Below are positions 52,573-62,023 of a DNA stretch of 64,000 nt, in pieces. The position numbers were made by a program, and so were the translations under genes. The notes under the pieces were generated by a model. That model saw only the letters and a program-made list of their open reading frames with translations, ran no database searches and had not been told where the DNA came from. Origin of the DNA: an uncultured Roseobacter sp. (lineage in GTDB: Bacteria > Pseudomonadota > Alphaproteobacteria > Rhodobacterales > Rhodobacteraceae); the NCBI RefSeq assembly GCF_947491795.1, contig NZ_CANLKW010000003.1, positions 1-64,000 of the forward strand, given 5' to 3'. Within the stretch, counting starts at the first letter, position 1. The number at the start of each line of letters is the position of its first letter.

Positions 52573-54180
52573 TCAGACGGTCTTGATGGGACGGACGTCC
52601 AACTGGCGATGGAACCAGAACTCATAGCCTACTGCCCCGTTCATCGCGACATTCAACGCCGGTTGATAGAGTGGGATCCGCGGCAATTCATCCAGCACGA
52701 TTTCGAACATACGTTTGATCTTGGGCGCGTATTCGGGATCATCCATTGGCATGTGCAACGTGGCATTTGTCAGTTCTTCGATTTCCTCGTTGCGGTAGTT
52801 GGAAGAGTTGAAAAGGTGCCCATCCTGGTACGCCCAGAAAAAATAGTAGTCAGGCGTATTAAGCCATCCGCCAAAGTTCTCGAGATGCAGCGGTAGCCGC
52901 TTTTCGACCAGAACAGCTGTTCTCCAGTTGGCACCGGGAATCTTTTCAATCGTCACATTGATACCGATCTGGCCAAGGGCCTCCTGGACAAGCAGTGCCG
53001 TCGGCTCCATCCAGGATGCCAGATCCAGGCTGATGGACAAGGGCACATCAAAACCATCTGGATAGGCAGAGGCAGCCATCAGTTCCCTGGCTTTATCCAG
53101 GTCAGTGAAATACTGCGTCTTGCGGGGCCATGCGATGTCATTGATCTCTTCTTCACCGCCCCACATGGGCAAACCACGACCGTAGGCGGCTGCCTGAAAG
53201 ATGTCCTCATAAGGGATGGCATAGGCGATGGCCTTGCGCACGTTTGAATCCTGGAATGGTTCAAACGCAAAGTTCGGATTCAGACAGTGTATGCAGTTTT
53301 CCACGGGTGTGGAGAACACATCAAGCGTATCGGCCAGTTCCGCAGCGTCTTTGTCGGGAATGTCAAATGCAACCTGAACATCGCCACGTTCAACCAAGGC
53401 ACGGCGGGTCGCGGGGCTGGGTACTTCGCGGATAACAACGCGCCTGAGTGCGGGGAGCGGGCCACCGACCCATTCGTCATTCCGCTCATAAACAAGCTGC
53501 TCACCCGGCGTCCAGCGGGCCACTTTGTAGGCCCCCGAGCCAGCGGGGGTGTTGTGCAGGTATTCCGTGGCCCATGGATCATCCTCGGTGGCATTGGCCA
53601 ATGCCTCGACCGAGTTCATGATATAGGGCACAGGCACCGCCAGATCGGGGATGGTCAGCTTGGACGCGCGATCCAGCTTGATCACAAAGGTTTCGTCATC
53701 GACCGCAATAAACTGCTCAGGGCGTTCCAACCCTCCTGCTTTCATCTGTACGGTCGGAAAGCCACCGACAGAGACCGCGCGGTCAAAGGACCATTTCACG
53801 TCGGCGGCGGTCACCTTGCGGCCATCCCAGAACTTGGCGTTTGGCTTGAGCCTGAAGGTCAGGGTCAGACCATCCTCGGATTCAGTCCAGCTTTCTGCAA
53901 GCTCGGGTTCGATCACCTGGTAGTCATAAGAATACCCGCCATCCGGTGTCTGCTTGGTCCCGAAAGACAGCAGACGATCATAGCAGTTAATCCCTACCTG
54001 ATAAGAGGCGCGGCTGGTGCCGGAACGGTGCAGATCAAGGCTGTTGATAGTTGTCCCGGTTACAACGACCAATGTGTCCGAGCCTTGCGCCGCCGCTGGC
54101 ATTGCGCGCAGGAATGGCAGGACGGAGGCGCTGGCGGCGCCCATCTTGAGAAAATTACGTCGCGAAGTTTTATTGGTCAT
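52573..54180 (-). CDS. Tat-exported family-5 ABC substrate-binding protein
   Basis: 535 aa. The twin-arginine signal SRRNFLKMGAA leads to PAAAQG. The mature protein is the SBP_bac_5 fold: ELAESWTESEDGLTLTFRLK, then FWDGRKVTAADVKWSFDRAV, then VRKAIAYAIPYEDIFQAA. Family-5 proteins bind peptides, opines, nickel or other compounds. With atzF and a RidA gene in the same operon, a small nitrogen-rich compound is plausible. The divergent LysR gene begins 95 nt upstream. Confidence 0.9.
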   Translation of the reverse strand: MTNKTSRRNFLKMGAASASVLPFLRAMPAAAQGSDTLVVVTGTTINSLDLHRSGTSRASYQVGINCYDRLLSFGTKQTPDGGYSYDYQVIEPELAESWTESEDGLTLTFRLKPNAKFWDGRKVTAADVKWSFDRAVSVGGFPTVQMKAGGLERPEQFIAVDDETFVIKLDRASKLTIPDLAVPVPYIMNSVEALANATEDDPWATEYLHNTPAGSGAYKVARWTPGEQLVYERNDEWVGGPLPALRRVVIREVPSPATRRALVERGDVQVAFDIPDKDAAELADTLDVFSTPVENCIHCLNPNFAFEPFQDSNVRKAIAYAIPYEDIFQAAAYGRGLPMWGGEEEINDIAWPRKTQYFTDLDKARELMAASAYPDGFDVPLSISLDLASWMEPTALLVQEALGQIGINVTIEKIPGANWRTAVLVEKRLPLHLENFGGWLNTPDYYFFWAYQDGHLFNSSNYRNEEIEELTNATLHMPMDDPEYAPKIKRMFEIVLDELPRIPLYQPALNVAMNGAVGYEFWFHRQLDVRPIKTV

Positions 54181-54275
54181 TTCATCTCTCTCTGTTGGCA
54201 GGCGTTTTTTGGATTCGTCATTTAGAGAAAGGTTGCTCTATGTAAGCGTGTACTTCTAATGCTATAAAGTCATAT
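54181..54275. promoter_or_regulatory. divergent promoter region between the Dpp-type operon and the LysR gene
   Basis: A 95-nt AT-rich gap between divergent starts, the usual layout for a LysR regulator and its target operon. No single operator motif could be fixed by eye. Confidence 0.4.
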
Positions 54276-55220
54276 ATGCGGTGCAAAATTTGCATCGCAT
54301 TGAAAAGGGTTTTGGAACTGAAGTACCTGAGAACATTCGAACTGATTGAAGCCGTTGTGCGCGCCGGATCCATCCGGAAGGCGGCAGAAGACACAAACCT
54401 GACGGCCTCCGCGCTCAACCGGCGGATCCAGAATTTCGAACAGGAATTTGGCTGGCCGATCTTTGAGCGCTTGCCACGGGGAATGAGGCTCAACCCCGCC
54501 GGGGAATTGCTGATGCAGCACATCAGATTGCAAAAAAACGACCTGGCGCGGGTCCAGTCGCAGGTTGCGGACTTGTCAGGGCAACGGCGCGGGCATGTTT
54601 CAATCGCCTGTTCGCAGGCGCTTTTGCCTTATTTCATGCCCGAACAAATCGCGATTTACCGCGCTGAACACCCCGGGGTCAGCTTTACCGTCAACGTGCG
54701 TGACCGCGCGCAGGCCGAACAGGACCTTGCGTCGTTCAGCAGCGATCTCGCCCTTGTGTTTGAACCTGTTCATTTGGTTGATTTTGAAGTTCTGTTTGCC
54801 TTGCCGCAGCCGGTCCACGGTATATTCAGATCCACCAGCCCACTTGCCCGTAAAGCAGAATTGCGCCTGCGCGATTGCCTTTCACAAAAGCTGGTTTTGC
54901 CCGCCCCCGCCTATGGTGTGCGCCACCTTCTGGATACAGCCGCCGCCCGCAAGGGACACGCTCTGACACCTATCGTTGAGACAGAATCCTTTGATCTGAT
55001 CCGGCACTATGTAACCCGTGAAGATGCTGTTGGATTCCAAATTCCGATTGGTCTGAGTACCGAAGAGCAAGAAACAATCGCTCATCTGCCCTTGTCGGAA
55101 AAGGACCTTCCTGTAGGTCGCCTTCTTCTGGGTCAGATGAAGGGGCGCGCCCTGCCCGTTGCCTCTTTGAAGTTCGGCCAGCAGCTTGTTGCGGCACTCG
55201 CCCACTGGATGGACAAATAG
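54276..55220 (+). CDS. LysR-family transcriptional regulator
   Basis: 314 aa as drawn; conserved sequence begins at ELKYLRTFELIEAVVRAGSI, so TTG 54312 could be the start instead (neither has a good ribosome site). The N-terminal helix-turn-helix has RKAAEDTNLTASALNRRIQN. The C-terminal ligand-binding domain follows (RRGHVSIACSQALLPYFMPE). It is transcribed away from the Dpp-type operon and probably controls it in response to the transported compound or a product. Confidence 0.9.
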   Translation: MRCKICIALKRVLELKYLRTFELIEAVVRAGSIRKAAEDTNLTASALNRRIQNFEQEFGWPIFERLPRGMRLNPAGELLMQHIRLQKNDLARVQSQVADLSGQRRGHVSIACSQALLPYFMPEQIAIYRAEHPGVSFTVNVRDRAQAEQDLASFSSDLALVFEPVHLVDFEVLFALPQPVHGIFRSTSPLARKAELRLRDCLSQKLVLPAPAYGVRHLLDTAAARKGHALTPIVETESFDLIRHYVTREDAVGFQIPIGLSTEEQETIAHLPLSEKDLPVGRLLLGQMKGRALPVASLKFGQQLVAALAHWMDK

Positions 55221-55378
55221 GCCAGCCTCGCTGTCTGTGTGATGCAATATCTGCAACATCATGATGCAATTTTAGCAAAGGACAGCCGCGCGATTTTAAG
55301 GGCAAGGTAGTCAGCATCAACGAGTTTGCGTCTTGAGTTCATTCGGGGCCGGTCAGATCAACATTGAAAGCCATCTGA

Positions 55379-55711
55379 ATGGATGATCCACTCGTCTTCA
55401 GCGATTTGATTGAGACATGGCACGGCCTGCCCTTCGTACCATTCCGGGATGGGGTTGATGTGCATTACATCAAACACGGGTCACCATCCGTCGCAATATT
55501 GCGCTATGCGCCGGGCGCAAGAGTGCCGCCACATTTGCACACGGGTCTTGAGACGATTGTGGTACTTGATGGCATACAGTCTGACGAACGGGGCGACTAT
55601 GGCAAAGGCACCCTGATCCTGAACCCCGAAGGCACGACCCATTCTGTCTGGTCCGAGCACGGATGCGCTGTATTAATCCAATGGGAACGGCCCGTTCGGG
55701 TCCTGGAGTAA
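55379..55711 (+). CDS. small cupin-fold protein
   Basis: 110 aa. It carries the cupin pattern PPHLHTGLETIVVLDG (two His and a Glu) and a later NPEGTTHSVWS with the third His, as in ChrR-type cupins. A single-domain metal-binding beta barrel. It follows the LysR gene after 158 nt in the same direction. Role unknown: possibly a small hydrolase/isomerase or sensor of the pathway. Confidence 0.8.
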   Translation: MDDPLVFSDLIETWHGLPFVPFRDGVDVHYIKHGSPSVAILRYAPGARVPPHLHTGLETIVVLDGIQSDERGDYGKGTLILNPEGTTHSVWSEHGCAVLIQWERPVRVLE

Positions 55712-55737
55712 CAGACAAGCAGCCCCAGCCTTGACGC

Positions 55738-56523
55738 TCAGCTCAGCCAGATTGCTTCGTATCGCGCAATGATCTCGTGCATGCGCGCAGGACCAAAGCT
55801 TGGGTCATGGCCACCGTGAACAACAGAAACATCCAGGGCTTTCAGCTTTTCAAAAGTTGCCAGATAGTCGGAGATGCTCATCCCTGGCCCCTCATAAATC
55901 AATGGCCCGTCATAAATCGCATCTGCCGCGAACAGCACGCCAGAGGCTTCTTCAAACAGCCCGATGCTTCCCGGGGAGTGACCCGGAAGATGCAGGACAG
56001 TATAGCGGTGGTTGCCCAGATCGACCACGTCGCCTTCGTTCAGCAGACCGGTCGCTGAAGCACCGCGCAAGACGTAGGATTTGGGATCATAGTCCACATA
56101 AGGCAGCGCATCGATCAGCAACTCGTCAATCGGTGGGTAGCCTGCATCGAGAAAGGTTTGCAAAAGCTGTGCGGGCATATCATCGCGATAGAGGGATGAC
56201 AGGCCCGAAGGATTGGCCATTTCTTCTGCCTCGGCGGGATGTACAAGGCGGGTGTCAAATTCATGGACGCAGCCAATGTGATCGATGTGGGTGTGAGATG
56301 ACACGCAGATGATTGGCTTGTCCGGATCTGTGCGCAACGTGTCGAGGTAAGGTTTTAGTGGAACAATGCCCATACCGGTATCCAGGATCATGTCATGTTC
56401 GCCGCCTTCCACCAAAAACATATTAGCCTGCTCGAGGACATGTACATGAGGTTCAAGAATAAGCGTTGTGCTGTCATCGATCTTTTTCGATGTGTACCAC
56501 TCGGCGGCAACTGGAAGTGTCAT
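55738..56523 (-). CDS. metallo-beta-lactamase-fold hydrolase
   Basis: 261 aa. The HxHxDH motif is in SSHTHIDHIG, further ligands in LPGHSPGSI and ADAIYDG, and a final His in VHGGHDPSF. No signal peptide. The family includes glyoxalase II, lactonases and cyclic-amide or ester hydrolases. It lies alone between the cupin gene and the ureohydrolase gene, on the other strand. Its substrate cannot be told from sequence. Confidence 0.85.
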   Translation of the reverse strand: MTLPVAAEWYTSKKIDDSTTLILEPHVHVLEQANMFLVEGGEHDMILDTGMGIVPLKPYLDTLRTDPDKPIICVSSHTHIDHIGCVHEFDTRLVHPAEAEEMANPSGLSSLYRDDMPAQLLQTFLDAGYPPIDELLIDALPYVDYDPKSYVLRGASATGLLNEGDVVDLGNHRYTVLHLPGHSPGSIGLFEEASGVLFAADAIYDGPLIYEGPGMSISDYLATFEKLKALDVSVVHGGHDPSFGPARMHEIIARYEAIWLS

Positions 56524-56817
56524 GTCGTGTCTCCATTCTTGGCGCAGGTAACATCACGTACAAAGCCAGACACCAGCTTGAGACGCGACAAGAAGCTCCG
56601 CCAGTCCTTTGTGAATTTGGCATGGAATCGGGGCAAACAATTCCAGTAACCGGGCACAAGGCTGAAAATTTGGGCAGTCTTTTTCCCAGCATTACAGTCT
56701 GCCCCTCGTTTTCGCCCACGCACCTGATTTGCGCCAACAGGTAGTGGTACTGCCACAGCTTTTGGTTTCAAATCAGCCCAGCCTGTAAAAGAGCTGCCCA
56801 ACGACGAGGATGCTGCA
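56524..56817. promoter_or_regulatory. divergent intergenic region
   Basis: 294 nt between the metallo-hydrolase start and the ureohydrolase start. No gene or clear motif is seen; promoters for both directions are expected here. Confidence 0.35.
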
Positions 56818-57795
56818 TTGGACTTCTATCCGCCATCGAACCCTAACCCACTGCCCCCCAGGTCCACTGAAATCGCGACTTTCATGGGAACACCGTTCGC
56901 GCAGTCTTTGGAAGACGCCGGGATTAATATGTTTGGCGTTCCTTACGACGGCGCGTCGACAATTCGTACGGGCACGCATCACTGCACCCATGGGCTACAC
57001 AACCAATCCAGTCTGATGCGAGCCATCAACCATGCTACCCGGATCAACCCGTTCGAATGGGCAAAGATCGGAGACATGGGCAATGCCCCCTTCCCGCATA
57101 AGTTTGCGGTTGAAACGACCCACGACGAAATCGAAGCATTCGCTGAGAAGCTGCCCGGTTCAGACATCTTGGCCATTGCGATTGTTGGCGATCATTCTGT
57201 CAGCCTGCCCCTGCTAAGCGCTATCGCCAAGGATGTGCCAGTTGCCTTGATATGTGTAGATGCTCATGCGGACACTGCCGACAGTTTTCAGGTGTCAATA
57301 TTCGACCATGGTGCCCCGTTTCGCCGGGCTGTCGACGAAGGGTTGATTGACCCGACTAAGACCATTCAGATTGGCATTCGGGGAACACAAAACACCGCCG
57401 AAGGGAGGAGCATCTCCGAAAGCAGAGGCGTGCGCGATAAGTTGCGCGAAGAGTTCCACGAACGAGGCCCCGCCGCGTTCGCAGCGCGAGTTTGCGCACT
57501 GGTGGGCGACATGCCCGTCTGTCTGATTTACGACATCGACAGTCTTGACCCTGTCAATGCGCCTGTCACGGGCACTCCGGAGACTGGGGCCATAACCACG
57601 GATCACGCACTGGTCCTGCTGCGCAGTCTGCGCGATCTGAACGACGTCAGCGCAGATCTTGTCGAGGCACCTCCTGACTTTGATGCGGGCGATGTGACCT
57701 CGCTCACAGGCGCGGCTCTCGCTTACGAAATCCTTTGTCTGCTGGCAGAGGCGCGCGGTAAAAAAGGGATCATGATGACCTTCGAAACAGCATGA
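56818..57795 (+). CDS. ureohydrolase (agmatinase/guanidino-acid hydrolase family)
   Basis: 325 aa from TTG 56818 (AGGA 7 nt upstream). All six manganese ligands of the arginase/agmatinase family are kept: H126 in VGDHSVSL, D148, H150 and D152 in VDAHADTADS, and D239 and D241 in YDIDSLDP. The family TGTPETGAI motif follows. It hydrolyses a guanidino compound to urea plus an amine. Agmatine itself is only one candidate; guanidino acids or creatine-like compounds fit the neighbourhood. It overlaps the DUF917 gene by 4 nt. Confidence 0.88.
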   Translation: MDFYPPSNPNPLPPRSTEIATFMGTPFAQSLEDAGINMFGVPYDGASTIRTGTHHCTHGLHNQSSLMRAINHATRINPFEWAKIGDMGNAPFPHKFAVETTHDEIEAFAEKLPGSDILAIAIVGDHSVSLPLLSAIAKDVPVALICVDAHADTADSFQVSIFDHGAPFRRAVDEGLIDPTKTIQIGIRGTQNTAEGRSISESRGVRDKLREEFHERGPAAFAARVCALVGDMPVCLIYDIDSLDPVNAPVTGTPETGAITTDHALVLLRSLRDLNDVSADLVEAPPDFDAGDVTSLTGAALAYEILCLLAEARGKKGIMMTFETA

Positions 57796-58907
57796 GACTC
57801 CTCACACGAGAAGACCTGCATGATATTCTGACCGGCTGCACGATTTTGGGCACTGGCGGTGGCGGCGATATGGCCGAAGGGATTGGCCTGATTGATGACG
57901 CCCTGGCCAGGGGACGCACGTTCAAAATGGTTACACTGGATGAAGCCCCACCAGACGCGCTGATCTGCACACCGTATATGCTGGGCGCTATTTCTCCATT
58001 GCCACCGGACGAGGAAGGGAAATACGCCCGTTTGCCCCGGATTGACGCCCCTGCGATCCTGTTGGCCTATGCGCGGTTTCAGGAATACCTTGGGCAGGAG
58101 TTTTATGGAACTGTGTGCTGCGAGCTGGGTGGCTCTAACACGGCTGTCGCCTTTTATGCGGCTGCGATGTCAGGTCATATGATTGTTGACGCAGATCCGG
58201 CGGGGCGTGCCGTGCCAGAGATCACCCATTCCACATACTACATCAACGACCTGCCTGCAGCGCCCATCGTGCTGGCAAATGAATTTGGGGAGGTCATGCT
58301 GCTGGAGAACATCCAGGACGATCTGCGCGCAGAGACCATCGTGCGCGCCTTGTCTATCGTCAGCCGCAACGACATTGCCGCCATTGACCATGCCCTGGCG
58401 GTTGAGAGCATCCGCCATGCGCTGATCCCGGGGACAATCACACTGGCACAGACCATGGGGCGCGCGCATCGCGAGGCGCAGGCTGCCGGCGTGGACGTGG
58501 CTGAAGCAGTGGCGCAAACGGGTGGTGGCAGTGTAATGTTTCGGGGTGAGATCAGCGCCTGTGATTGGCGGACCGAGGAAGGATTTACGCTCGGTTCGGT
58601 CACTATTGCGGGTAGCGGCACTGACCGCAACCAGACCTACCGCATTGATCAAAAGAACGAAAATCTTGTTGGCTGGCTGAACGATGCGGTGCATGCCACG
58701 ATTCCCGATCTGATCTGCCTGATTGATACCGATAAGGGAATGCCTGTCACAAACCCCGACTTTTCCAAGGGGATGCGTGTTGCTGTGGTGATTCTGCCTG
58801 CGCCCGCACAATTCACGACAGCGCGCGGACTGGCGGCTTTTGGTCCGGCTTATGTGGGGCTGGATCAACCGTTTACATCACCTCTGATGACACTGGCCAA
58901 GCAATAG
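57792..58907 (+). CDS. DUF917-family protein (S-methyl-thiohydantoin desulfurase-like)
   Basis: 371 aa. The opening LLTREDLHDILTGCTILGTG and the following GGGGDMAEG and PYMLGAISP are characteristic of DUF917, a domain also found fused to hydantoinases. ATG start overlaps the ureohydrolase stop. It may act on a hydantoin or thiohydantoin. Its last 30 nt overlap the end of the convergent gene. Confidence 0.8.
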   Translation: MRLLTREDLHDILTGCTILGTGGGGDMAEGIGLIDDALARGRTFKMVTLDEAPPDALICTPYMLGAISPLPPDEEGKYARLPRIDAPAILLAYARFQEYLGQEFYGTVCCELGGSNTAVAFYAAAMSGHMIVDADPAGRAVPEITHSTYYINDLPAAPIVLANEFGEVMLLENIQDDLRAETIVRALSIVSRNDIAAIDHALAVESIRHALIPGTITLAQTMGRAHREAQAAGVDVAEAVAQTGGGSVMFRGEISACDWRTEEGFTLGSVTIAGSGTDRNQTYRIDQKNENLVGWLNDAVHATIPDLICLIDTDKGMPVTNPDFSKGMRVAVVILPAPAQFTTARGLAAFGPAYVGLDQPFTSPLMTLAKQ

Positions 58908-59618
58908 CGGCTGCGTTCTGCAGTGCCCGTCAAAGGCGACACTTTGCCAGACAAGTCCTTTGCGGCGTTCAAGCACTACCTGTCCCTCATAGAAGGGGTT
59001 TGTCGACAGCGCGCCGGTCCCAAGTCCGTTCTCCCAACTTCCCAGCACATATGCACTGGCGAAATGGTACTGCAACGCAGCGATCTCGACCGTGCCGCTG
59101 GCAAGCTCTGCGATCAGGTCTGTGCTGGTACCGCGGGGCTCTGCTCCAATCCCGAACAAGAAAACATCGTCGTTTTCAATCAGGACACCGCTCATCTCTC
59201 CACAGCTGACCCTGGTACCGCGCAATTTCTGATGTGGCACCGCCTGCCAAAGTTCGCGGTACTCGGCCAGCACGCCGTCTTCAATCAATCCACCGGCAAC
59301 GTCAAATGACATCAGACCAATGTCTGATTGTTCCGGCACTCCGTGCCAATTGATCTGGCGGTGCCATGTGCATTTGCTGTCTTGCACCGTGATGTGACCC
59401 GCAAAGCCTTCGGCCTGCATCAACACACCCAGCGACGATGGCCCCATATCGGCCAGACAGGTCATCCCCGTCACATCCGGCCGGTCCAACGGCACCCGCA
59501 GATCGGCAAACAACGCACCGGCCTGCATCCAGTGTACGCGCGTTTTGGTATCCTCAAACTCCGGTGCCCTGATCCAGTCGCGGCGCCAGTGACCCTGCAA
59601 ATTCTCCAGTGTGATCAA
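58878..59618 (-). CDS. conserved protein of unknown function
   Basis: 246 aa, soluble, Trp-rich at the N-terminus (GHWRRDWIRAPEFEDTKTRV). It alternates beta-type segments and has no metal or nucleotide motif, so a lipocalin-like barrel is possible. Its start overlaps the isochorismatase-like gene's stop by 4 nt, which puts it last in the leftward Pot-type operon. The 3' end overlaps the convergent DUF917 gene by 30 nt. Confidence 0.6.
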   Translation of the reverse strand: MITLENLQGHWRRDWIRAPEFEDTKTRVHWMQAGALFADLRVPLDRPDVTGMTCLADMGPSSLGVLMQAEGFAGHITVQDSKCTWHRQINWHGVPEQSDIGLMSFDVAGGLIEDGVLAEYRELWQAVPHQKLRGTRVSCGEMSGVLIENDDVFLFGIGAEPRGTSTDLIAELASGTVEIAALQYHFASAYVLGSWENGLGTGALSTNPFYEGQVVLERRKGLVWQSVAFDGHCRTQPLLLGQCHQR

Positions 59619-60232
59619 GCGGCGTCTTTCTTGCGCTCAAGCATGCCAGCAATCAATTCAGCGCTTGGAAGAACCGCGCCGGTTTGCAGGTATTCCATCG
59701 CGTTGAGGGAGGCATCGTGGGCCGCCTGAGACGAGCCACCCACACAGTCCCTGGCAACGCGGCAATAGTAGTCATTCTGGTGCCCGTCCACGAACGTGTA
59801 ATGCACACAAACGTCTGTCAGCGCACCAACCAGGATCAATGTCTCGGCCTTCAGACCCTTGAGCAGGATCTCAAGTTCGGTTCCGAAGAAGCACGAATAG
59901 CGGCGTTTGTGGATGAAATAGTCCGTGTCGCGCATGTCCATTTCTTCGGCCGCAACGGGTGTGCCTGGTCGCCCCTCCAGGCAATGGATATCTTCGTCTC
60001 CGTCCAGTTCGCGACCAAAGTCGATCAGGTCTTTGCGGTGAATTTCCTGAAAGAAGATCACAGGAATGTCGGCCTCATGGGCTGCGTCCACCATGCCGCG
60101 CGCGCGCTTGAGATTCTCGTAGAAGTTGGGCATGTGCGGGATGCCATTGTCATACTCGCGCAAGAAGGCGGATTTCTGGATATCGACAACAATCAAGACA
60201 GGATTGCCGACGATCATGGGTTGCTTGGGCAT
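59615..60232 (-). CDS. isochorismatase-family cysteine amidohydrolase
   Basis: 205 aa. The catalytic triad of nicotinamidase, biuret hydrolase and N-carbamoylsarcosine amidohydrolase is visible: D18 in VLIVVDIQK, K109 in FIHKRRYSCF, and nucleophile C142 in GALTDVCVHYT. It probably splits an amide or carbamoyl group off a small compound. It lies 13 nt after the second permease gene of the Pot-type transporter. Confidence 0.85.
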   Translation of the reverse strand: MPKQPMIVGNPVLIVVDIQKSAFLREYDNGIPHMPNFYENLKRARGMVDAAHEADIPVIFFQEIHRKDLIDFGRELDGDEDIHCLEGRPGTPVAAEEMDMRDTDYFIHKRRYSCFFGTELEILLKGLKAETLILVGALTDVCVHYTFVDGHQNDYYCRVARDCVGGSSQAAHDASLNAMEYLQTGAVLPSAELIAGMLERKKDAA

Positions 60233-60245
60233 GGTTTGACTTCCT

Positions 60246-61043
60246 TTATTTCCGGGTTTGATCAGCGCCCATCAGGCGCGGCAGGTCTCCCCAGCGTGCC
60301 ACGGCGGCAAACACAAGAATAGAGACCGTCAGGAAGGTGATTGCAGCCACCGCCATCGTAGGCGTGTAGCCGTTGCGCAGAGAGTTGAAGATTTGCAGGG
60401 TCACCGTCGAATAGGCAGAGGCCGAAACGAAGAAGATCACGATGAACTCGTTGAACGACAACACGAGCACAAAGAAGAAACCCGAAATCGTGTAAGGAAC
60501 GGTTTGTGGCAAAACGACAGTTCGAAAGGCCACTTGTTCCGTCGCACCCATGGTGGCTGCCGCATCCAGATGCGAGCGGTCGATGGATTGCAGGCCGATT
60601 GAGATTGTTACCAAAGGCAGGGCCATCAGTAAGACAGCGTGGCTGATCACGCCCGACCAGAGGTGCCCCAAGCCCCAGGTGAATGACCAAAAGAACCCAA
60701 GCCCCACGCCGATCACAATCGGTGGCACGGCAAAGGGCAAAGACCCAACACCTGCCAGTGCTTTGGACAGCTTCGATCCCGTTGACCACAAAAGATAGGC
60801 CACCGGCCACGCAATCAAAACGGCCAGAGTAGCAGCCCCTGTGGCGACTATGATCGAATTGGTCAGAGCATTGGTCCAAACAGGTTCTGACACAAAGAAT
60901 TCACCAAAACGCGCCAGTGTCGGATCGCGGGGCGGAAAGAACATGCTGCGCCCGCCGTTGAGAGCAGCGGCGCAGACCACAACAATGGGCATCGCCAGTA
61001 ACAAGGCTGCCAACGACATGAAAATAGTTCCGCCGGCCCGCAT
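60246..61043 (-). CDS. ABC transporter permease, PotC-like
   Basis: 265 aa from ATG 61043 (MRAGGTIFMSLAALLLAMPI), the start that overlaps the upstream stop by one base (TGATG). Six helices. The coupling loop is HLDAAATMGATEQVAFRTVV. Second membrane subunit of the transporter spanning 60246 to the right edge. Confidence 0.9.
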   Translation of the reverse strand: MRAGGTIFMSLAALLLAMPIVVVCAAALNGGRSMFFPPRDPTLARFGEFFVSEPVWTNALTNSIIVATGAATLAVLIAWPVAYLLWSTGSKLSKALAGVGSLPFAVPPIVIGVGLGFFWSFTWGLGHLWSGVISHAVLLMALPLVTISIGLQSIDRSHLDAAATMGATEQVAFRTVVLPQTVPYTISGFFFVLVLSFNEFIVIFFVSASAYSTVTLQIFNSLRNGYTPTMAVAAITFLTVSILVFAAVARWGDLPRLMGADQTRK

Positions 61044-62023
61044 CACCGCGCCTCCGCTTTGCTGTTCAACAGGTGACCGAAGCAGAGACAGACGCTTGCT
61101 GATATCAGCAAGATTACAGCCTGTGCTGACCCGAAGGGCGCGTCCAGATTTGAACCGCGAATGTTGGAATAGATCGCCACCGCTGTGGTTTGTTTGTCGG
61201 GCGTGGCAAAAACACTGACTGACACATAGCTGCCCAGCAAAAACACGAACAACAACAACGTTGTCCCCATCAGCGGCAGGCGGATGGCGGGTAGAGTCAC
61301 TGTGCGTATGACCGTCCATCGGTTGGCCCCCATCGTTCGCGCGGCCTCTGCAAGCGATGGGTCAAGGCGCGAAAAGGCGGGATACAAAAGGATGACCGCA
61401 TAGGGCCAAACGAGGTAGCTCATTGTCAGGATGGTCGCGAACCCGGAAGGTTTGAATTTCACGTTGCGCGGGTTGGCCAGGCCGATATCACGCAAGGTCT
61501 GGAACCAGCCCACATCCTTGAGCCATTGGGTAAAACCGGTCACTTGAAACAGTTTCGGAAGCCCCGAATTGTTGGACAAAAGAATGTCCCAGCCCATCAC
61601 GATAAACACCTCTGACATGGAAAGGGATGCCAGAATGAATACGAGCCAAATCGCCTGAGCGCTGCGTTTAAGCCGCGTCAGGAGAAGCGTGAATGGCAAA
61701 GCGGTCAGTACCGCCAGAACGGACGCGATAACTGCAAAATAGAACGAGTTCCCCAGTTGCTGGAGATAGAGAAACGTAACTTCGTCGGGCCAGAGAACAC
61801 CCACAAAGAAGCGTTGGTAGTTGTCAAAGGTAAGATCCCAGACCCAGCCTGCGCCATCCACCTTGCGGCCAAATGATATCACAATCACCAATATGAACGG
61901 GACAATACAAAATACGACCACCAGCGTGCTGAGCGCAGCGTAAAGCACCGTTTTGGGCGAAATGCGTCTTACGAGGGCCGGGCTTCTTTCTGCCGCGATC
62001 TGGATGTTTTCGGAAACCGTCAT
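61043..62023 (-). CDS. ABC transporter permease, PotB-like
   Basis: 326 aa, six helices. The coupling loop is LAEAARTMGANRWTVIRTVT. It is longer than the PotB at 32060-32890 because of an extended first periplasmic loop (FFVGVLWPDEVTFLYLQQLG). Its start overlaps the ATPase stop by 4 nt. Confidence 0.9.
   Translation of the reverse strand: MTVSENIQIAAERSPALVRRISPKTVLYAALSTLVVVFCIVPFILVIVISFGRKVDGAGWVWDLTFDNYQRFFVGVLWPDEVTFLYLQQLGNSFYFAVIASVLAVLTALPFTLLLTRLKRSAQAIWLVFILASLSMSEVFIVMGWDILLSNNSGLPKLFQVTGFTQWLKDVGWFQTLRDIGLANPRNVKFKPSGFATILTMSYLVWPYAVILLYPAFSRLDPSLAEAARTMGANRWTVIRTVTLPAIRLPLMGTTLLLFVFLLGSYVSVSVFATPDKQTTAVAIYSNIRGSNLDAPFGSAQAVILLISASVCLCFGHLLNSKAEAR

Noticed and set aside
56818..57795. 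Firm assignment as agmatinase (speB)
   Set aside because: Metal ligands are conserved in all ureohydrolases; substrate-specific residues cannot be judged by eye, and the context favours other guanidino compounds.
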